NCBI GenBank assembly: GCA_016712865.1
Contig: JADJQH010000008.1
Span: 806,001 to 870,000, forward strand
Origin: Dokdonella sp.
Lineage (GTDB): Bacteria; Pseudomonadota; Gammaproteobacteria; Xanthomonadales; Rhodanobacteraceae
Reading direction: 5' to 3'
Length of the DNA stretch: 64,000 nt
Made by a program: the position numbers and the translations under genes. A model generated the notes under the pieces. It ran no database searches and was not told the DNA's origin. It saw only the letters and a program-made list of their open reading frames with translations. Shown piece after piece: positions 6,898-15,630 of this stretch (the stretch's first letter is position 1; every line of letters starts with the position of its first letter).

Positions 6898-9687
6898 CTA
6901 AAGCTCGAGGGTGGTGCGATCTGCGGTCGACAGCAGTTCCACGGGCGCAGCGAGCAGTCGCGCTTGCTCGATACTGGCAGCGGCTGCGCTGGGGTCCGCA
7001 TCGGCCTGCTCGGCGCGCGCGCGCAGGGCCAACAGGCCGGCGAGTTTCCCTTTGGCCTGCGGACTGGCTTCCTGTTGACGGGTGAATGCCTTTGCCGCTT
7101 CCAGGCGCGCGTCGTGCGCGCGGTTGAGGGCAAGCAGTGCATTCACGCGCGATCTGCGACAGCGGACTTCGCTGGAAGGGACTGCTACATCGAGTTTGGC
7201 GAACAGGTCCAGGCCGCGATCCAGATTGGCCACGGCCGACTCAAAGCGGTTGTTCGCCATGTCCAGTTCCCCCGAGATGCAGTGGAAATCAGGGCTGGCG
7301 ATGTCGTTGCTGCCCGAGCTTTCGCCAAGGGCAATTTTTGAGTGGGCAAGCAGGGTGGTCGCTTCGTCCAGGCGACCCAGTTCGATCAATGCGCGCGACC
7401 AGTCCAGCTTGACCCGACTGAACTCGGCATCGGTCGCGCCCTGGTCAGCGTTCTTCGCAAGCGCAGCGTGCGCTGAGCGGTAGGTGCGCTCCGCCTCAGC
7501 CCACTCGTTGCGCTCCTCATGCCAGCGAGCCTGCAACAGCCGGGTCAATGCAACCTCGGAACTGTCTTCGCCAACCTTGCCGGAGATCTTGCCGGCCTCG
7601 TCAAGCACGGCCTTCGCTTCGGCAAACTTTTCCATGTCGATCTGGAAATCGGCCAGGCCGCGCAGTCCCATGGAAATCTTGTAGAAGGACTCGTCGCCGA
7701 CGCTGCGCATCAAGGCGATGCCTTCCCGGTAAAGTGTTTCGACGCCCGCAGCTTTTCCGATCTTGTGCCTGGCCTTGGCAAGGTGAAACAGGCAGCGTGC
7801 CAGCACTTCGTTGCGCGGCAGGCCAAGGCGACGCCAGCGCGCAACGACATCGCTGAGGATGCTCTCGCCCTCGACATAGTGCTTGAGCTTGTTGGCCAGA
7901 AGGCCGACGTACATCGCGGTGTACACCGCGTTCAACGAATCCACGCCAAAAACCCGTTGCGCCTTTTGCAGGGCCCGGGTGCCGAACTCGACTGCACGAT
8001 CCGTGTCCTCGGCATAGGCGCGCGTTGCCGAGTACAGCATCAACGCCGAAACCGCGCCTTCGGTGTCAACACCCTCAAGTGCGGGCAGCAGGCCCAGCAT
8101 CAGCTGGTCGGCCTCGGCGGTGCGGTCCGTGTCATGCAGTAGATTGCCCTTGCTGACCAGGGCGGCGATCCATTCCGGGGACGAAGGGCTGCTGCCTTGC
8201 TCATGCAAGCCCTCAATGGCTTCGTCGATGAGTAGTTCGGCTTGCCGGTTTTCACCATTGCTGCGTGCGATTTCCGCCAGCGTGGTGAACAGCTGTGCGC
8301 GTACCAGCGGGTCAAGCTCGGGATCGTCGCGCGCATTTTTCGCGGCTTCCCTGACCAGCGCTTCGGGCGTCGGCCGCTGGTCCTTGGGCAGGTCGGCGCT
8401 GGCCGTTTGCAGCACGTTGACGATGAAGGCGAGCGTGGTTTTGGCACGACTGGAGGCCTGTTCGGCAAGCACAGTCTGTTCGCGTGCGAGGCGCGCCTGC
8501 CACAAGGCCAGGCCCAAGGCAGCGAGAATCGCCAGCAGGAAGGCGACTGTCGTCGCCACGCCGCCCTTGTGCCGCAGCATGAACTTGTGGGCGCGATACC
8601 AGCGGGAAGGGGGTTGTGCACTGACTGGCTGGCTGCAGAGCAGACGTTCGATGTCCTCGGCCAGACGACCGGCCGAGGCATAGCGCCGCAAGGGATCAGC
8701 CTCCAACGCCTTGAGGATGATCGCATCAAGATCACCTCGAACCTGCTTGCGCGTGACGTGGTGCAGCGCAACCGGTCTTGCGGAACCCGATGGCGCACTG
8801 ATCCGGCTCGATGGCGTGCGTCCACTGCCGTCGTTGACGCGTTCCCCGGTAACGATTTCCCCAAGCAGCACGCCCAGCGCGTAGACATCGGTGGCCGTGG
8901 TGGTCGGGCCGCCGCTCTGTTGCTCCGGGGCGGCATAGGCCGGAGTGAACGCCGGCATTTGCGTGTGCGAGCCCTCGCCATCTTCCGCCAGCAACTTGGC
9001 AATGCCGAAGTCGAGCAGCTTGACTTCGCCGTCCTCCGTGACCAGGACGTTGGAGGGCTTGAGGTCACGATGCACGATCAATGCGCGATGCGCGGCTTCA
9101 ACGGCGAGGCAAACCACGGAGAACAGGTGCAGACGCCGGCGCAAGCCGAGTTGGTGGGTGCGCACGTAATCGGTGATGGTGCTGCCGACGACGAGTTCCA
9201 GTGCAATGTAGGGCAAGCCGGATTCGTTGACGCCACCTTCGATCATGCGCGCGATGTTGGGATGCCGCAGCTGGATCAGGGCATGTTGTTCGCGCCGAAA
9301 CGCGCGCTGCGCATCAGGGCTGTACAGGCTGCACCGCATCAACTTCAGGGCGACATGCTGGGTGACGCCCTCGACTTCGCGGACGGCGTGGAACACGGTT
9401 GACGAGCCGCCTTCGCCGATGACTTCCTGCAATTCAAACGGTCCGACACGACTGCCGGCAGGCAACGATGGTCGGAGACGCGTGGGTCCCATTGCACTGG
9501 CCATGCGATCAATGGCGCCTGTCTGTAGCGGCTCGCCGGCGTCTTCATCGGCCGCAATCAAGGCTTCGACCTGTGCGCGGCGCTCCGGGTCAGGGCAGTG
9601 CTGCTCAAGAAACTCCGCGCGCGCAGGCGCGTCCAGCGCGATGGCTGCCTCGAAGAGTTCGCGAATGGTCGGGATGCTCGAAGACAT
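6898..9687 (-). CDS. Membrane Ser/Thr protein kinase with C-terminal TPR region
   Basis: The product has 929 residues. A cytoplasmic Hanks-type kinase domain spans about residues 80-350: glycine loop IGEGGSSTVF, Lys115 in VALKLM, catalytic HRDLKPSN with Asp208, DFG with Asp226, and APE in YAAPEQQSG. One membrane helix follows at about 376-396 (GGVATTVAFLLAILAALGLAL). The remaining 530 residues are alpha-helical and TPR-like, presumably periplasmic. ATG at 9687 is preferred because MSSSIPTIRELFEAA is a typical start for this family; the frame is open further upstream. It lies 37 bp after the ECF sigma gene and surely shares its transcript. The family often phosphorylates its partner sigma factor. 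The stop codon TAG abuts a type A repeat. Confidence 0.93.
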   Translation of the reverse strand: MSSSIPTIRELFEAAIALDAPARAEFLEQHCPDPERRAQVEALIAADEDAGEPLQTGAIDRMASAMGPTRLRPSLPAGSRVGPFELQEVIGEGGSSTVFHAVREVEGVTQHVALKLMRCSLYSPDAQRAFRREQHALIQLRHPNIARMIEGGVNESGLPYIALELVVGSTITDYVRTHQLGLRRRLHLFSVVCLAVEAAHRALIVHRDLKPSNVLVTEDGEVKLLDFGIAKLLAEDGEGSHTQMPAFTPAYAAPEQQSGGPTTTATDVYALGVLLGEIVTGERVNDGSGRTPSSRISAPSGSARPVALHHVTRKQVRGDLDAIILKALEADPLRRYASAGRLAEDIERLLCSQPVSAQPPSRWYRAHKFMLRHKGGVATTVAFLLAILAALGLALWQARLAREQTVLAEQASSRAKTTLAFIVNVLQTASADLPKDQRPTPEALVREAAKNARDDPELDPLVRAQLFTTLAEIARSNGENRQAELLIDEAIEGLHEQGSSPSSPEWIAALVSKGNLLHDTDRTAEADQLMLGLLPALEGVDTEGAVSALMLYSATRAYAEDTDRAVEFGTRALQKAQRVFGVDSLNAVYTAMYVGLLANKLKHYVEGESILSDVVARWRRLGLPRNEVLARCLFHLAKARHKIGKAAGVETLYREGIALMRSVGDESFYKISMGLRGLADFQIDMEKFAEAKAVLDEAGKISGKVGEDSSEVALTRLLQARWHEERNEWAEAERTYRSAHAALAKNADQGATDAEFSRVKLDWSRALIELGRLDEATTLLAHSKIALGESSGSNDIASPDFHCISGELDMANNRFESAVANLDRGLDLFAKLDVAVPSSEVRCRRSRVNALLALNRAHDARLEAAKAFTRQQEASPQAKGKLAGLLALRARAEQADADPSAAAASIEQARLLAAPVELLSTADRTTLEL

Positions 9688-9724
9688 GTCGGATCCGGGA
9701 AACGCCGAAATCAGTGTTGTTGTG

Positions 9725-10264
9725 TCATTGCCCAAGCTGATCCTTGAGAAACGCGCGCGCAAAACGCCAGTCACGGGCTATCGTGCTGCGTGCGACCCCC
9801 AGGGTTTCGCTGATCTGGTCCTGACTCAAGCCCGCAAACCAGGCCAGCTCAACCACCTGTGCGGCGCGCGCATCCGAATTCGCCAACCGTTGCAGGGCGT
9901 CTTCCAGTTGCAGTGCCTGTTCCGCGCTGTCCAGGGCCAGGCGGCTGTCGCTTCCGGTCAGGGTGATCTGGATCCAGTCGCCGCCTGCGCGCTGTCGCTT
10001 GCGATCCCGGGCCCGATCCGCCAGCAGGTGGCGCATGGCCCTGGCAGCGTAGGTGAAGAACTGGTTGGGATGGGCGAAGCCGAGGCGCGGATTGGAACCG
10101 AGCCGAAGGTACAACTCGTGGACCAGCGCGGTGGTATCCAGCGTCTCGCGGGCCTGCCCGGCCAGGCGCTTGCCGGCCATGGCCTTGAGGCGATCATAGA
10201 CCTGCGAGAACAACGCATCGGTGGGTGAGGCGTCGGTCGAATCCTGGGGCGGTTGCGTCGTCAT
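9725..10264 (-). CDS. ECF-type RNA polymerase sigma factor paired with the kinase (ECF43-like)
   Basis: The 179-residue protein has sigma region 2 (about residues 18-90) and region 4 (about 120-175, with the helix-turn-helix LSQDQISETLGVARSTIARD). It belongs to the short sigma-70-like group often found next to Ser/Thr kinases. The acidic D-A-E-D motif usual in region 2.2 of ECF factors, which contacts the polymerase, is replaced by LDTTALVHE with Thr44 and Thr45. In ECF43 factors such as Vibrio EcfP, phosphorylation of a threonine there by the partner kinase supplies the missing charge. No anti-sigma gene is present. Start at 10264 fits the family; the open frame continues upstream without homology. 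Confidence 0.9.
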   Translation of the reverse strand: MTTQPPQDSTDASPTDALFSQVYDRLKAMAGKRLAGQARETLDTTALVHELYLRLGSNPRLGFAHPNQFFTYAARAMRHLLADRARDRKRQRAGGDWIQITLTGSDSRLALDSAEQALQLEDALQRLANSDARAAQVVELAWFAGLSQDQISETLGVARSTIARDWRFARAFLKDQLGQ

Positions 10265-10515
10265 CGCGGACTGCTCCTTGGTTGCGAGTCTACTCCCCGG
10301 ATTCACATGCAGTCCGGCAGCGGACGCTGTGCCAGCGGTCACATTCGGAGGCTTTGGCGCGGCGGTCGGAATAAGGATGCGCAGCAACCGGGCCGATTGG
10401 CCGAGGCGCAGGATCGCCCCGGATTCCGTGCGCCAGCTCGGCCAGCGTGGCATAATCCGCGACCTTTTTCGTGTCCGGGCGTTTGCTCCGGGCTTCGCAA
10501 CCTGTTGGAGCAACA

Positions 10516-10848
10516 ATGGATTTTCTGATCAGTTCCGCCTATGCGCAGGCCGCCCCCGGCGCAGCCGCCCCGAATCCCCTGATGAGCTTCCTGCCGTTGA
10601 TCATCATCTTCGGCATCTTCTACTTCATGTTGATTCGCCCGCAGATGAAACGGGCCAAGGAAGCGCGCGCCATGATCGCGGCGCTGGCCAAGGGTGACGA
10701 GGTGCTGACCAACGGCGGTCTGCTCGGTCGCATCGAGGACATCGCAGACTCCTTCGTCACTGTGGAAATTGCCGACAAGGTCAGCGTGAAGATCCAGAAG
10801 AACGCAATCACCGCAGTGCTGCCCAAGGGCACCATCAAGCAGGCTTGA
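10516..10848 (+). CDS. yajC: Preprotein translocase accessory subunit YajC
   Basis: This 110-residue single-span membrane protein joins the SecDF complex that helps proteins cross the inner membrane through SecYEG. One hydrophobic helix (about residues 22-42, SFLPLIIIFGIFYFMLIRP) is followed by a small cytoplasmic domain with the conserved KGDEVLTNGGLLGRI and a C-terminal KNAITAVLPKGTI. The start at 10516 is supported by GGAG six bases upstream and by homology. The gene is 145 bp before secD, the usual order; the queA and tgt genes that often precede it are not here. Confidence 0.97.
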   Translation: MDFLISSAYAQAAPGAAAPNPLMSFLPLIIIFGIFYFMLIRPQMKRAKEARAMIAALAKGDEVLTNGGLLGRIEDIADSFVTVEIADKVSVKIQKNAITAVLPKGTIKQA

Positions 10849-10852
10849 GTTT

Positions 10853-10869
10853 TGCGGGTTCCGCCCGCA
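10853..10869 (+). terminator. Hairpin between yajC and secD (possible attenuator)
   Basis: The arms TGCGGG and CCCGCA enclose the loop TTCCG just after the yajC stop, followed by GCGTTTTCC. The T-run is short, so partial termination is possible but unproven. Confidence 0.4.
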
Positions 10870-10993
10870 GCGTTTTCCGGACCATCGCCTGGCGGTTTGC
10901 CCTGGTGACCTGGTGAATGCAGGCTGGCTATTCGGGTGCCAAGCGCGCCCATTCAAGATTGATCGGTAACTGGCTAGAACCGGATTTGCACGA

Positions 10994-12856
10994 ATGAATG
11001 ATTATCCACGCTGGAAACACCTTCTGGTTGCCCTGGTGACCGTGCTGGGCATCCTGTATGCGGTGCCCTCGCTGTTCCAGAAACAACCCGCGGTGCAGGT
11101 GATTGCCAACAAGGGCGCCCTCATCGATGAAGCGCTCAAGGAACGCGCCTTGCAGGCGATGCAGGAGCGCAAGATCAGCTTCGGCGGCGTCGAGATCAAG
11201 GACGAACGCCTGCAGGTGGGCTTCCCCAACACCGATTCGCAGCTGGCGGCGGCCAGCGCCCTGCGCACCGACCTTGGCGACAAGTACACGGTGGCGCTCA
11301 ACCTGGCATCCACCGTTCCGCAATGGATGCGCATGATTGGCGCCAACTCGATGCCGCTGGGCCTCGACTTGCAGGGCGGTGTGCACTTCCTCATGCAGGT
11401 GGACCAGAAGAGCGTACTGGATGCCCAGGAGCAGCGTTACGTGGACGACATCCGTTCATTGATCCGCGATCGCGAAATCCGCAACGCCAAGGTTTCGCGC
11501 GCGGCCCAGGGCCTGATCGTGCAGGCAGCCAACGATGCCGATCGCGACGCCATCGCCGCGGCGATTGCGCGTGACCTGCTTGATCTCAACGTGATCGATG
11601 GTCCCTCGATTGGCGACCAACCCACCCTGAACGTCACGGTCAAGCCGGAGCGCATCAAGGCGATTGCCGACCAGACCATCAAGCAGAACGTCGCCACCTT
11701 GCGCAATCGAATCAACTCGCTGGGCGTGGCCGAGCCGGTCATTGTGCAGCAGGGCAGCGATCGCATCGTGGTCGAACTACCCGGCGTGCAGGACACCGCC
11801 GAGGCCAAGAAGCTGCTTGGTGCAACGGCCACCCTCGAGTACCGCGCCGTCGATGAAAACACCAATGTCGCCGAAGCCGTGCGAACGGGCTCGGTGCCGC
11901 CGGATTCGCGCATCTATTACTGGAAGGACGGCTCGCCGGCCGTACTCAAGAAGAAGGTGATTGTCACCGGCGATGAACTGGTGGATGCGTCCAGCGCTGT
12001 TGATGAGCAGACCGGAACACCGGCCGTCTCCGTGGTGCTCAATTCCACCGGCGCGCGCAAGATGCTGGATTTCACCACGCAGAATGTCGGCAAGGGCATG
12101 GCCGTGGTGCTGGTCGAACGCACCCCGGAAGTGCGCATCGTCGACGGCAAGGAAGTGCGCAGCGCGAAGATCACCGAGGAAATCATCAATCTTGCCACCA
12201 TCCGCGGCGTGTTCTCCAACCGCTTCCAGACCACCGGTCTCGAAAGCATGAAGGGTGCGTCCGACCTGGCCCTGATGCTTCGCTCCGGTTCGCTGGCAGC
12301 TCCCGTCGACATCGTGCAGGAGCGAGTGATCGGATCCACCCTGGGCGCTGACAACATCAGCAAGGGCGTCACCGCCGTACTTGTTGGCCTGGCCCTGGTC
12401 GTGGTTTTCGTCGCCTTGTACTACAAGGTGTTCGGATTGATCGCCGACGTTGCCCTGCTGATGAACCTGATCCTGCTGGTGGCCATCCTCAGCGTGTTCC
12501 AGGCAACGCTCACCCTGCCGGGCATTGCCGGCATCGTGCTGACCCTGGGCATGGCCATCGACGCCAACGTGCTGATCTGCGAGCGCATCCGTGAGGAATT
12601 GCGCAATGGCATCACTCCGCAAGCGGCGATCCGCGCCGGTTACGAGAAGGCATGGGCGACCATTCTCGACGCCAACGTGACCCACCTTATCGCCGCCTTC
12701 GGCCTGATGACCTTCGGTTCCGGCCCGATCCGCGGATTTGCCATCACCCTGACCATCGGCATCCTCACCTCGATGTTCACGTCGGTCACCGGCACCCACT
12801 CACTTGTCGCGCTGGTGTTTGGACGCTCGTCCAAGCTCAAGTCGCTGCCGGTCTGA
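10994..12856 (+). CDS. secD: Protein translocase subunit SecD
   Basis: The 620-residue inner-membrane protein uses the proton gradient to pull exported proteins out of the SecYEG channel. The layout is typical: a first membrane helix (about residues 8-27), a large periplasmic part with the GLDLQGGVHF motif (P1 region), and five C-terminal membrane helices from about residue 450 with the conserved GMAIDANVLICERIREEL. Length is normal for gammaproteobacteria. secF follows after 16 bp, so the two are co-transcribed. Confidence 0.98.
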   Translation: MNDYPRWKHLLVALVTVLGILYAVPSLFQKQPAVQVIANKGALIDEALKERALQAMQERKISFGGVEIKDERLQVGFPNTDSQLAAASALRTDLGDKYTVALNLASTVPQWMRMIGANSMPLGLDLQGGVHFLMQVDQKSVLDAQEQRYVDDIRSLIRDREIRNAKVSRAAQGLIVQAANDADRDAIAAAIARDLLDLNVIDGPSIGDQPTLNVTVKPERIKAIADQTIKQNVATLRNRINSLGVAEPVIVQQGSDRIVVELPGVQDTAEAKKLLGATATLEYRAVDENTNVAEAVRTGSVPPDSRIYYWKDGSPAVLKKKVIVTGDELVDASSAVDEQTGTPAVSVVLNSTGARKMLDFTTQNVGKGMAVVLVERTPEVRIVDGKEVRSAKITEEIINLATIRGVFSNRFQTTGLESMKGASDLALMLRSGSLAAPVDIVQERVIGSTLGADNISKGVTAVLVGLALVVVFVALYYKVFGLIADVALLMNLILLVAILSVFQATLTLPGIAGIVLTLGMAIDANVLICERIREELRNGITPQAAIRAGYEKAWATILDANVTHLIAAFGLMTFGSGPIRGFAITLTIGILTSMFTSVTGTHSLVALVFGRSSKLKSLPV

Positions 12857-12872
12857 TCTCGGGAAACCATCC

Positions 12873-13838
12873 ATGGAACTTTTCAATCCGAACAGCAATA
12901 TCGATTTCATGCGCTGGCGCAAGGTCAGCCTTGCGATCTCGGCCATTCTCATGGTGATCTCCGCGGCCATCATCTTCATGCGTGGCCTCGACTACGGCCT
13001 CGACTTCACCGGCGGCGCCAACATCGAGGTGTCCTACGAGAAGGCGGTGGATGTGGCGGAAGTGCGTGCGGCCTTGACGGCGGGCGGCTTCGACAACGCG
13101 GTCGTGCAGACCTTTGGCGGCACCAACGATTTCGCCATCCGCATCGTTTCCGAGGAAGAAGCATCCAGCAAGACCGAGGAAGCCAGCAACGTTGCCAATG
13201 ACAAGATCGCGGTCGAGGTACTCAAGGCCCTGCAGGCAAAACGTGTCGACGCCAAGGTCAAGAGCAGTGAATTTGTCGGGCCGCAGATTGGCGAGGAACT
13301 GCGCAGTGATGGCCTGGTGGCCGTCATTTTCGTGATTGCCGGCATCTCGATCTACCTCTGGATCCGCTTCGAATGGCGCTTTGCCGTGTCCGCGGTGGCC
13401 TCGGAAGTCCACGATACCCTGCTCACGGTGGCGGCCTTCGCCTTGACCGGGCGCGAGTTCGACTTGCCCGCGTTGGCGGCCGTGCTGTCGGTTGTGGGTT
13501 ACTCGATCAACGACAAGATCGTGGTGTTCGACCGCGTGCGTGAAATCTTCCGTTCCTCGCGCAAGGGTGAGCCCGCGGAAATCCTCAACCGCTCGATCAA
13601 CTCGACCATGTCGCGCACCATCATGACCGGCGTAACCACGGCGCTTGCCGTGGGTACCCTGTACTTCCTCGGTGGCGCCGCGCTGGAGAATTTCGGCCTG
13701 ATCATGCTGATTGGTATCGCCATCGGCATTGCGTCCTCGGTCTTCTTTGCCAACCCGGTGTTGTTGCTGCTGGGTGTGTCCAAGCAGGACCTGATGCCGA
13801 AGTCCAAGGACGATCCGGAACTCGCGCGGCGGCCGTGA
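12873..13838 (+). CDS. secF: Protein translocase subunit SecF
   Basis: The 321-residue partner of SecD has six membrane helices. The N-terminus MELFNPNSNIDFMRWRK, the motif GLDFTGGANIEV after the first helix, and the motif SVVGYSINDKIVVFDRVRE in the fourth helix region are all diagnostic. ATG at 12873 is the family start, 16 bp after the secD stop; an upstream in-frame start would overlap secD and add unrelated residues. Confidence 0.98.
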   Translation: MELFNPNSNIDFMRWRKVSLAISAILMVISAAIIFMRGLDYGLDFTGGANIEVSYEKAVDVAEVRAALTAGGFDNAVVQTFGGTNDFAIRIVSEEEASSKTEEASNVANDKIAVEVLKALQAKRVDAKVKSSEFVGPQIGEELRSDGLVAVIFVIAGISIYLWIRFEWRFAVSAVASEVHDTLLTVAAFALTGREFDLPALAAVLSVVGYSINDKIVVFDRVREIFRSSRKGEPAEILNRSINSTMSRTIMTGVTTALAVGTLYFLGGAALENFGLIMLIGIAIGIASSVFFANPVLLLLGVSKQDLMPKSKDDPELARRP

Positions 13839-13860
13839 ACGACGCGGTTCGCAGGACCAG

Positions 13861-13889
13861 ACAGGGTGCTTCGGCACCCTGTTTGCATT
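13861..13889 (+). terminator. Rho-independent terminator after secF
   Basis: A perfect nine-base-pair stem, ACAGGGTGC with GCACCCTGT, and a TTCG tetraloop are followed by TTTGCATTT. It lies 22 bp after the secF stop and ends the yajC-secD-secF transcript. Confidence 0.85.
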
Positions 13890-13891
13890 TA

Positions 13892-14003
13892 GGGAAGGTC
13901 CGAACAAGTATTGTCGCGGGCAAGCTCGCTCCCACCATTGCTTGATTTTGTGGGAGCGAGCTTGCTCGCGACGAATGAGTTCCGTACTTGTTCAGAGTTT
14001 CCT
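13892..14003. repeat. Type B element (copy 3), complete form
   Basis: This is the clearest complete copy. The outer ends GGGAAGGTCCGAACAAGTA and TACTTGTTCAGAGTTTCC are inverted repeats; the inner arms TCGCGGGCAAGCTCGCTCCC and GGGAGCGAGCTTGCTCGCGA flank CACCATTGCTTGATTTTGT. It sits between the secF terminator and the pseudouridine synthase start. Confidence 0.85.
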
Positions 14004-14017
14004 TGGGGGATGGAAAG

Positions 14018-14797
14018 GTGCGACGCACGACCATACGATCCAGGCCTTCAGGGAGTCGGGTGGCTGCCGAAACGGCAAGCCACGGTCTGGCGCGGATCAT
14101 CAGCAAACGCGGAATCTGTTCTCGAACGCAAGCCGCCGCGCTGGTGCGCTCGGGTGATGTGCGCGTGGATGGCGCGGTCGTTCGTGATCCCGAACAGCGT
14201 ACCCGCACCGACGCGCACATCGAGATTGGCAACATCGATGGCGGCCCGGTTGCGCGGCGCTACCTGATGCTCAACAAGCCGCGCGGACTGGTGACAACGA
14301 CCTCGGACGAAAAAGATCGCGATACGGTTTACGCCTGTTTTGCAGCGGCCGGAATGCCGTGGATCGCGCCGGTCGGGCGCCTGGACAAGGCCAGCGAGGG
14401 CCTGCTGTTGTTCAGCAATGACAGTGCATGGGCAGCGCGTGTCAGTGCGGCCAACAGCGGCGTGGACAAGTGTTACCACGTCCAGGTTGCTTGCCTGCCG
14501 GATACGAATCTGTACGAAACCCTGTGCGCAGGTGTCGAGCTTGCCGGCGAGCGGCTATTGGCCAAGGCAGTGCGCGAACTTCGTCGCGGTGAAAAGAATA
14601 CCTGGCTGGAAATTACCCTGGATGAAGGCCGCAACCGCCATATCCGCCGTCTGTTGGCTGCGTTCGATGTTGAAGTGCTGCGCCTGATTCGCGTATCCAT
14701 CGGTTCGCTGCAATTGGGTGATCTAGCCAAGGGGCAATGGCGTGAACTTGATGCAAGGGAAGTCCAGGCGCTTGCCGCGCCCTCCGCCAGTCCGTGA
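14018..14797 (+). CDS. rRNA pseudouridine synthase (RsuA/RluB/RluE/RluF family)
   Basis: The roughly 259-residue enzyme converts a uridine in ribosomal RNA to pseudouridine. An N-terminal S4 RNA-binding domain (about residues 23-62, LARIISKRGICSRTQAAALV) is followed by the catalytic domain with GRLDKASEGLLLFSND, whose Asp123 is the catalytic residue. The C-terminal motif DEGRNRHIRRLL is also conserved (usually EGKNRQIRRM). I cannot tell which rRNA position it modifies. The start is uncertain: GTG at 14018 lies just beyond the repeat and has an upstream GGAAAG, whereas a longer TTG start at 13988 would lie inside the repeat. Confidence 0.88.
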   Translation: MRRTTIRSRPSGSRVAAETASHGLARIISKRGICSRTQAAALVRSGDVRVDGAVVRDPEQRTRTDAHIEIGNIDGGPVARRYLMLNKPRGLVTTTSDEKDRDTVYACFAAAGMPWIAPVGRLDKASEGLLLFSNDSAWAARVSAANSGVDKCYHVQVACLPDTNLYETLCAGVELAGERLLAKAVRELRRGEKNTWLEITLDEGRNRHIRRLLAAFDVEVLRLIRVSIGSLQLGDLAKGQWRELDAREVQALAAPSASP

Positions 14798-14847
14798 ATC
14801 CTGGTCTGGCTAGACCGCAAGCCAACTTCTGCATCGATTGAATGCGA

Positions 14848-15285
14848 CTAGCGTTCAGCCTTCCGTTGATAACCGGCAGTGGACTCCTGCACGGCATTGT
14901 CCTTGGGCGCGAGGTGTTGCCGAATCCAGTCGGCAAACTCGGATTCGCCGAGGCTGCCTTCGGCAAGGCCGATGTATATTGGGTACAAGGCAACATCATC
15001 GGCGTCGAGGGTGACGCCATTGAGCAGCAGAAAGGTTTCGCATGCGACTGCTGCAGTTCGCTTGTTTCCATCTGCGAATGGGTGATTGCGTGCCAGTCCA
15101 TACGCCAGGCTTGCCGCCAACTCGGCCAGGTCAGGCGCGGGATCAGCGTAGGCGTGCCGCTGCTGCGGGCGTGCCAGTGCGGAGGCGAGCAAGGTTTCGT
15201 CCCGAAGGCCCTCGATACCACCATGCTCGGCGAGCTGACGCTCGTGGATGGCGATAATCAGCGCCTTGCTGATCCAACGAATCAT
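14848..15285 (-). CDS. doc: Doc-type death-on-curing toxin (Fic fold)
   Basis: The 145-residue protein carries the Fic/Doc motif HPFADGNKRTA at residues 68-78. In phage P1 Doc this fold phosphorylates elongation factor EF-Tu and so stops translation. The usual HPFxDxNKR core residues, His68, Asp72, Asn74, Lys75 and Arg76, are all present, so it looks active. ATG at 15285 is the start; the frame is open further upstream but that sequence overlaps the antitoxin gene in another frame. It begins 10 bp after the stop of the AbrB-type gene, which is the expected antitoxin-first order. Confidence 0.93.
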   Translation of the reverse strand: MIRWISKALIIAIHERQLAEHGGIEGLRDETLLASALARPQQRHAYADPAPDLAELAASLAYGLARNHPFADGNKRTAAVACETFLLLNGVTLDADDVALYPIYIGLAEGSLGESEFADWIRQHLAPKDNAVQESTAGYQRKAER

Positions 15286-15295
15286 CGCGTGGCAC

Positions 15296-15517
15296 CTATT
15301 GGGCAAGTTTGTTGAGCAGGGCGCGGCGCTTGCGCATGACCTGTTCGGCGACTTCCATTTCAGCCGCCAGCTGGGCGTCAAAGGTCGTCAAACGAATGCC
15401 ATCCGGTGTTTCCAGCGCCAGCAGTTCATCGCCCTTTTCCAGGCGCAGTCGGGCCAGCAATTCCTTGGGCAGGATGACGCCAGCGGAGTTGCCGATGGTG
15501 GTGATCTTGAGTTTCAT
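15296..15517 (-). CDS. AbrB/MazE-type antitoxin (partner of Doc)
   Basis: The 73-residue protein begins MKLKITTIGNSAGVILPKEL, a clear swapped-hairpin AbrB/SpoVT DNA-binding domain (residues 1-45). Its C-terminal helix EVAEQVMRKRRALLNKL is the likely toxin-binding segment. Such antitoxins neutralise Doc and repress their own operon. ATG at 15517 matches the family start. A palindrome lies 24 bp upstream (15541-15556). Confidence 0.92.
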   Translation of the reverse strand: MKLKITTIGNSAGVILPKELLARLRLEKGDELLALETPDGIRLTTFDAQLAAEMEVAEQVMRKRRALLNKLAQ

Positions 15518-15540
15518 GGCGAATCTCGACGTTTCGACGT

Positions 15541-15556
15541 TATAACGTATGTTATA
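15541..15556. promoter_or_regulatory. Candidate operator of the AbrB-Doc operon
   Basis: A perfect inverted repeat, TATAAC-GTAT-GTTATA, stands 24 bp before the antitoxin start. It overlaps AT-rich sequence suited to a -10 element in otherwise GC-rich DNA. Binding by the AbrB-type protein is inferred from position only. Confidence 0.6.
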
Positions 15557-15630
15557 TGACGACACGTGGAGCAGGCAAGGCCAAGGCAGTGCGTCGAACA
15601 GGCAAAGCGCCTGGCAAATTGCTCTTTCAA

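Noticed and set aside
13988..14017. TTG start at 13988 for the pseudouridine synthase
   Set aside because: It would place the first ten residues inside a type B repeat; GTG at 14018 is outside it and nearer the conserved S4 domain.
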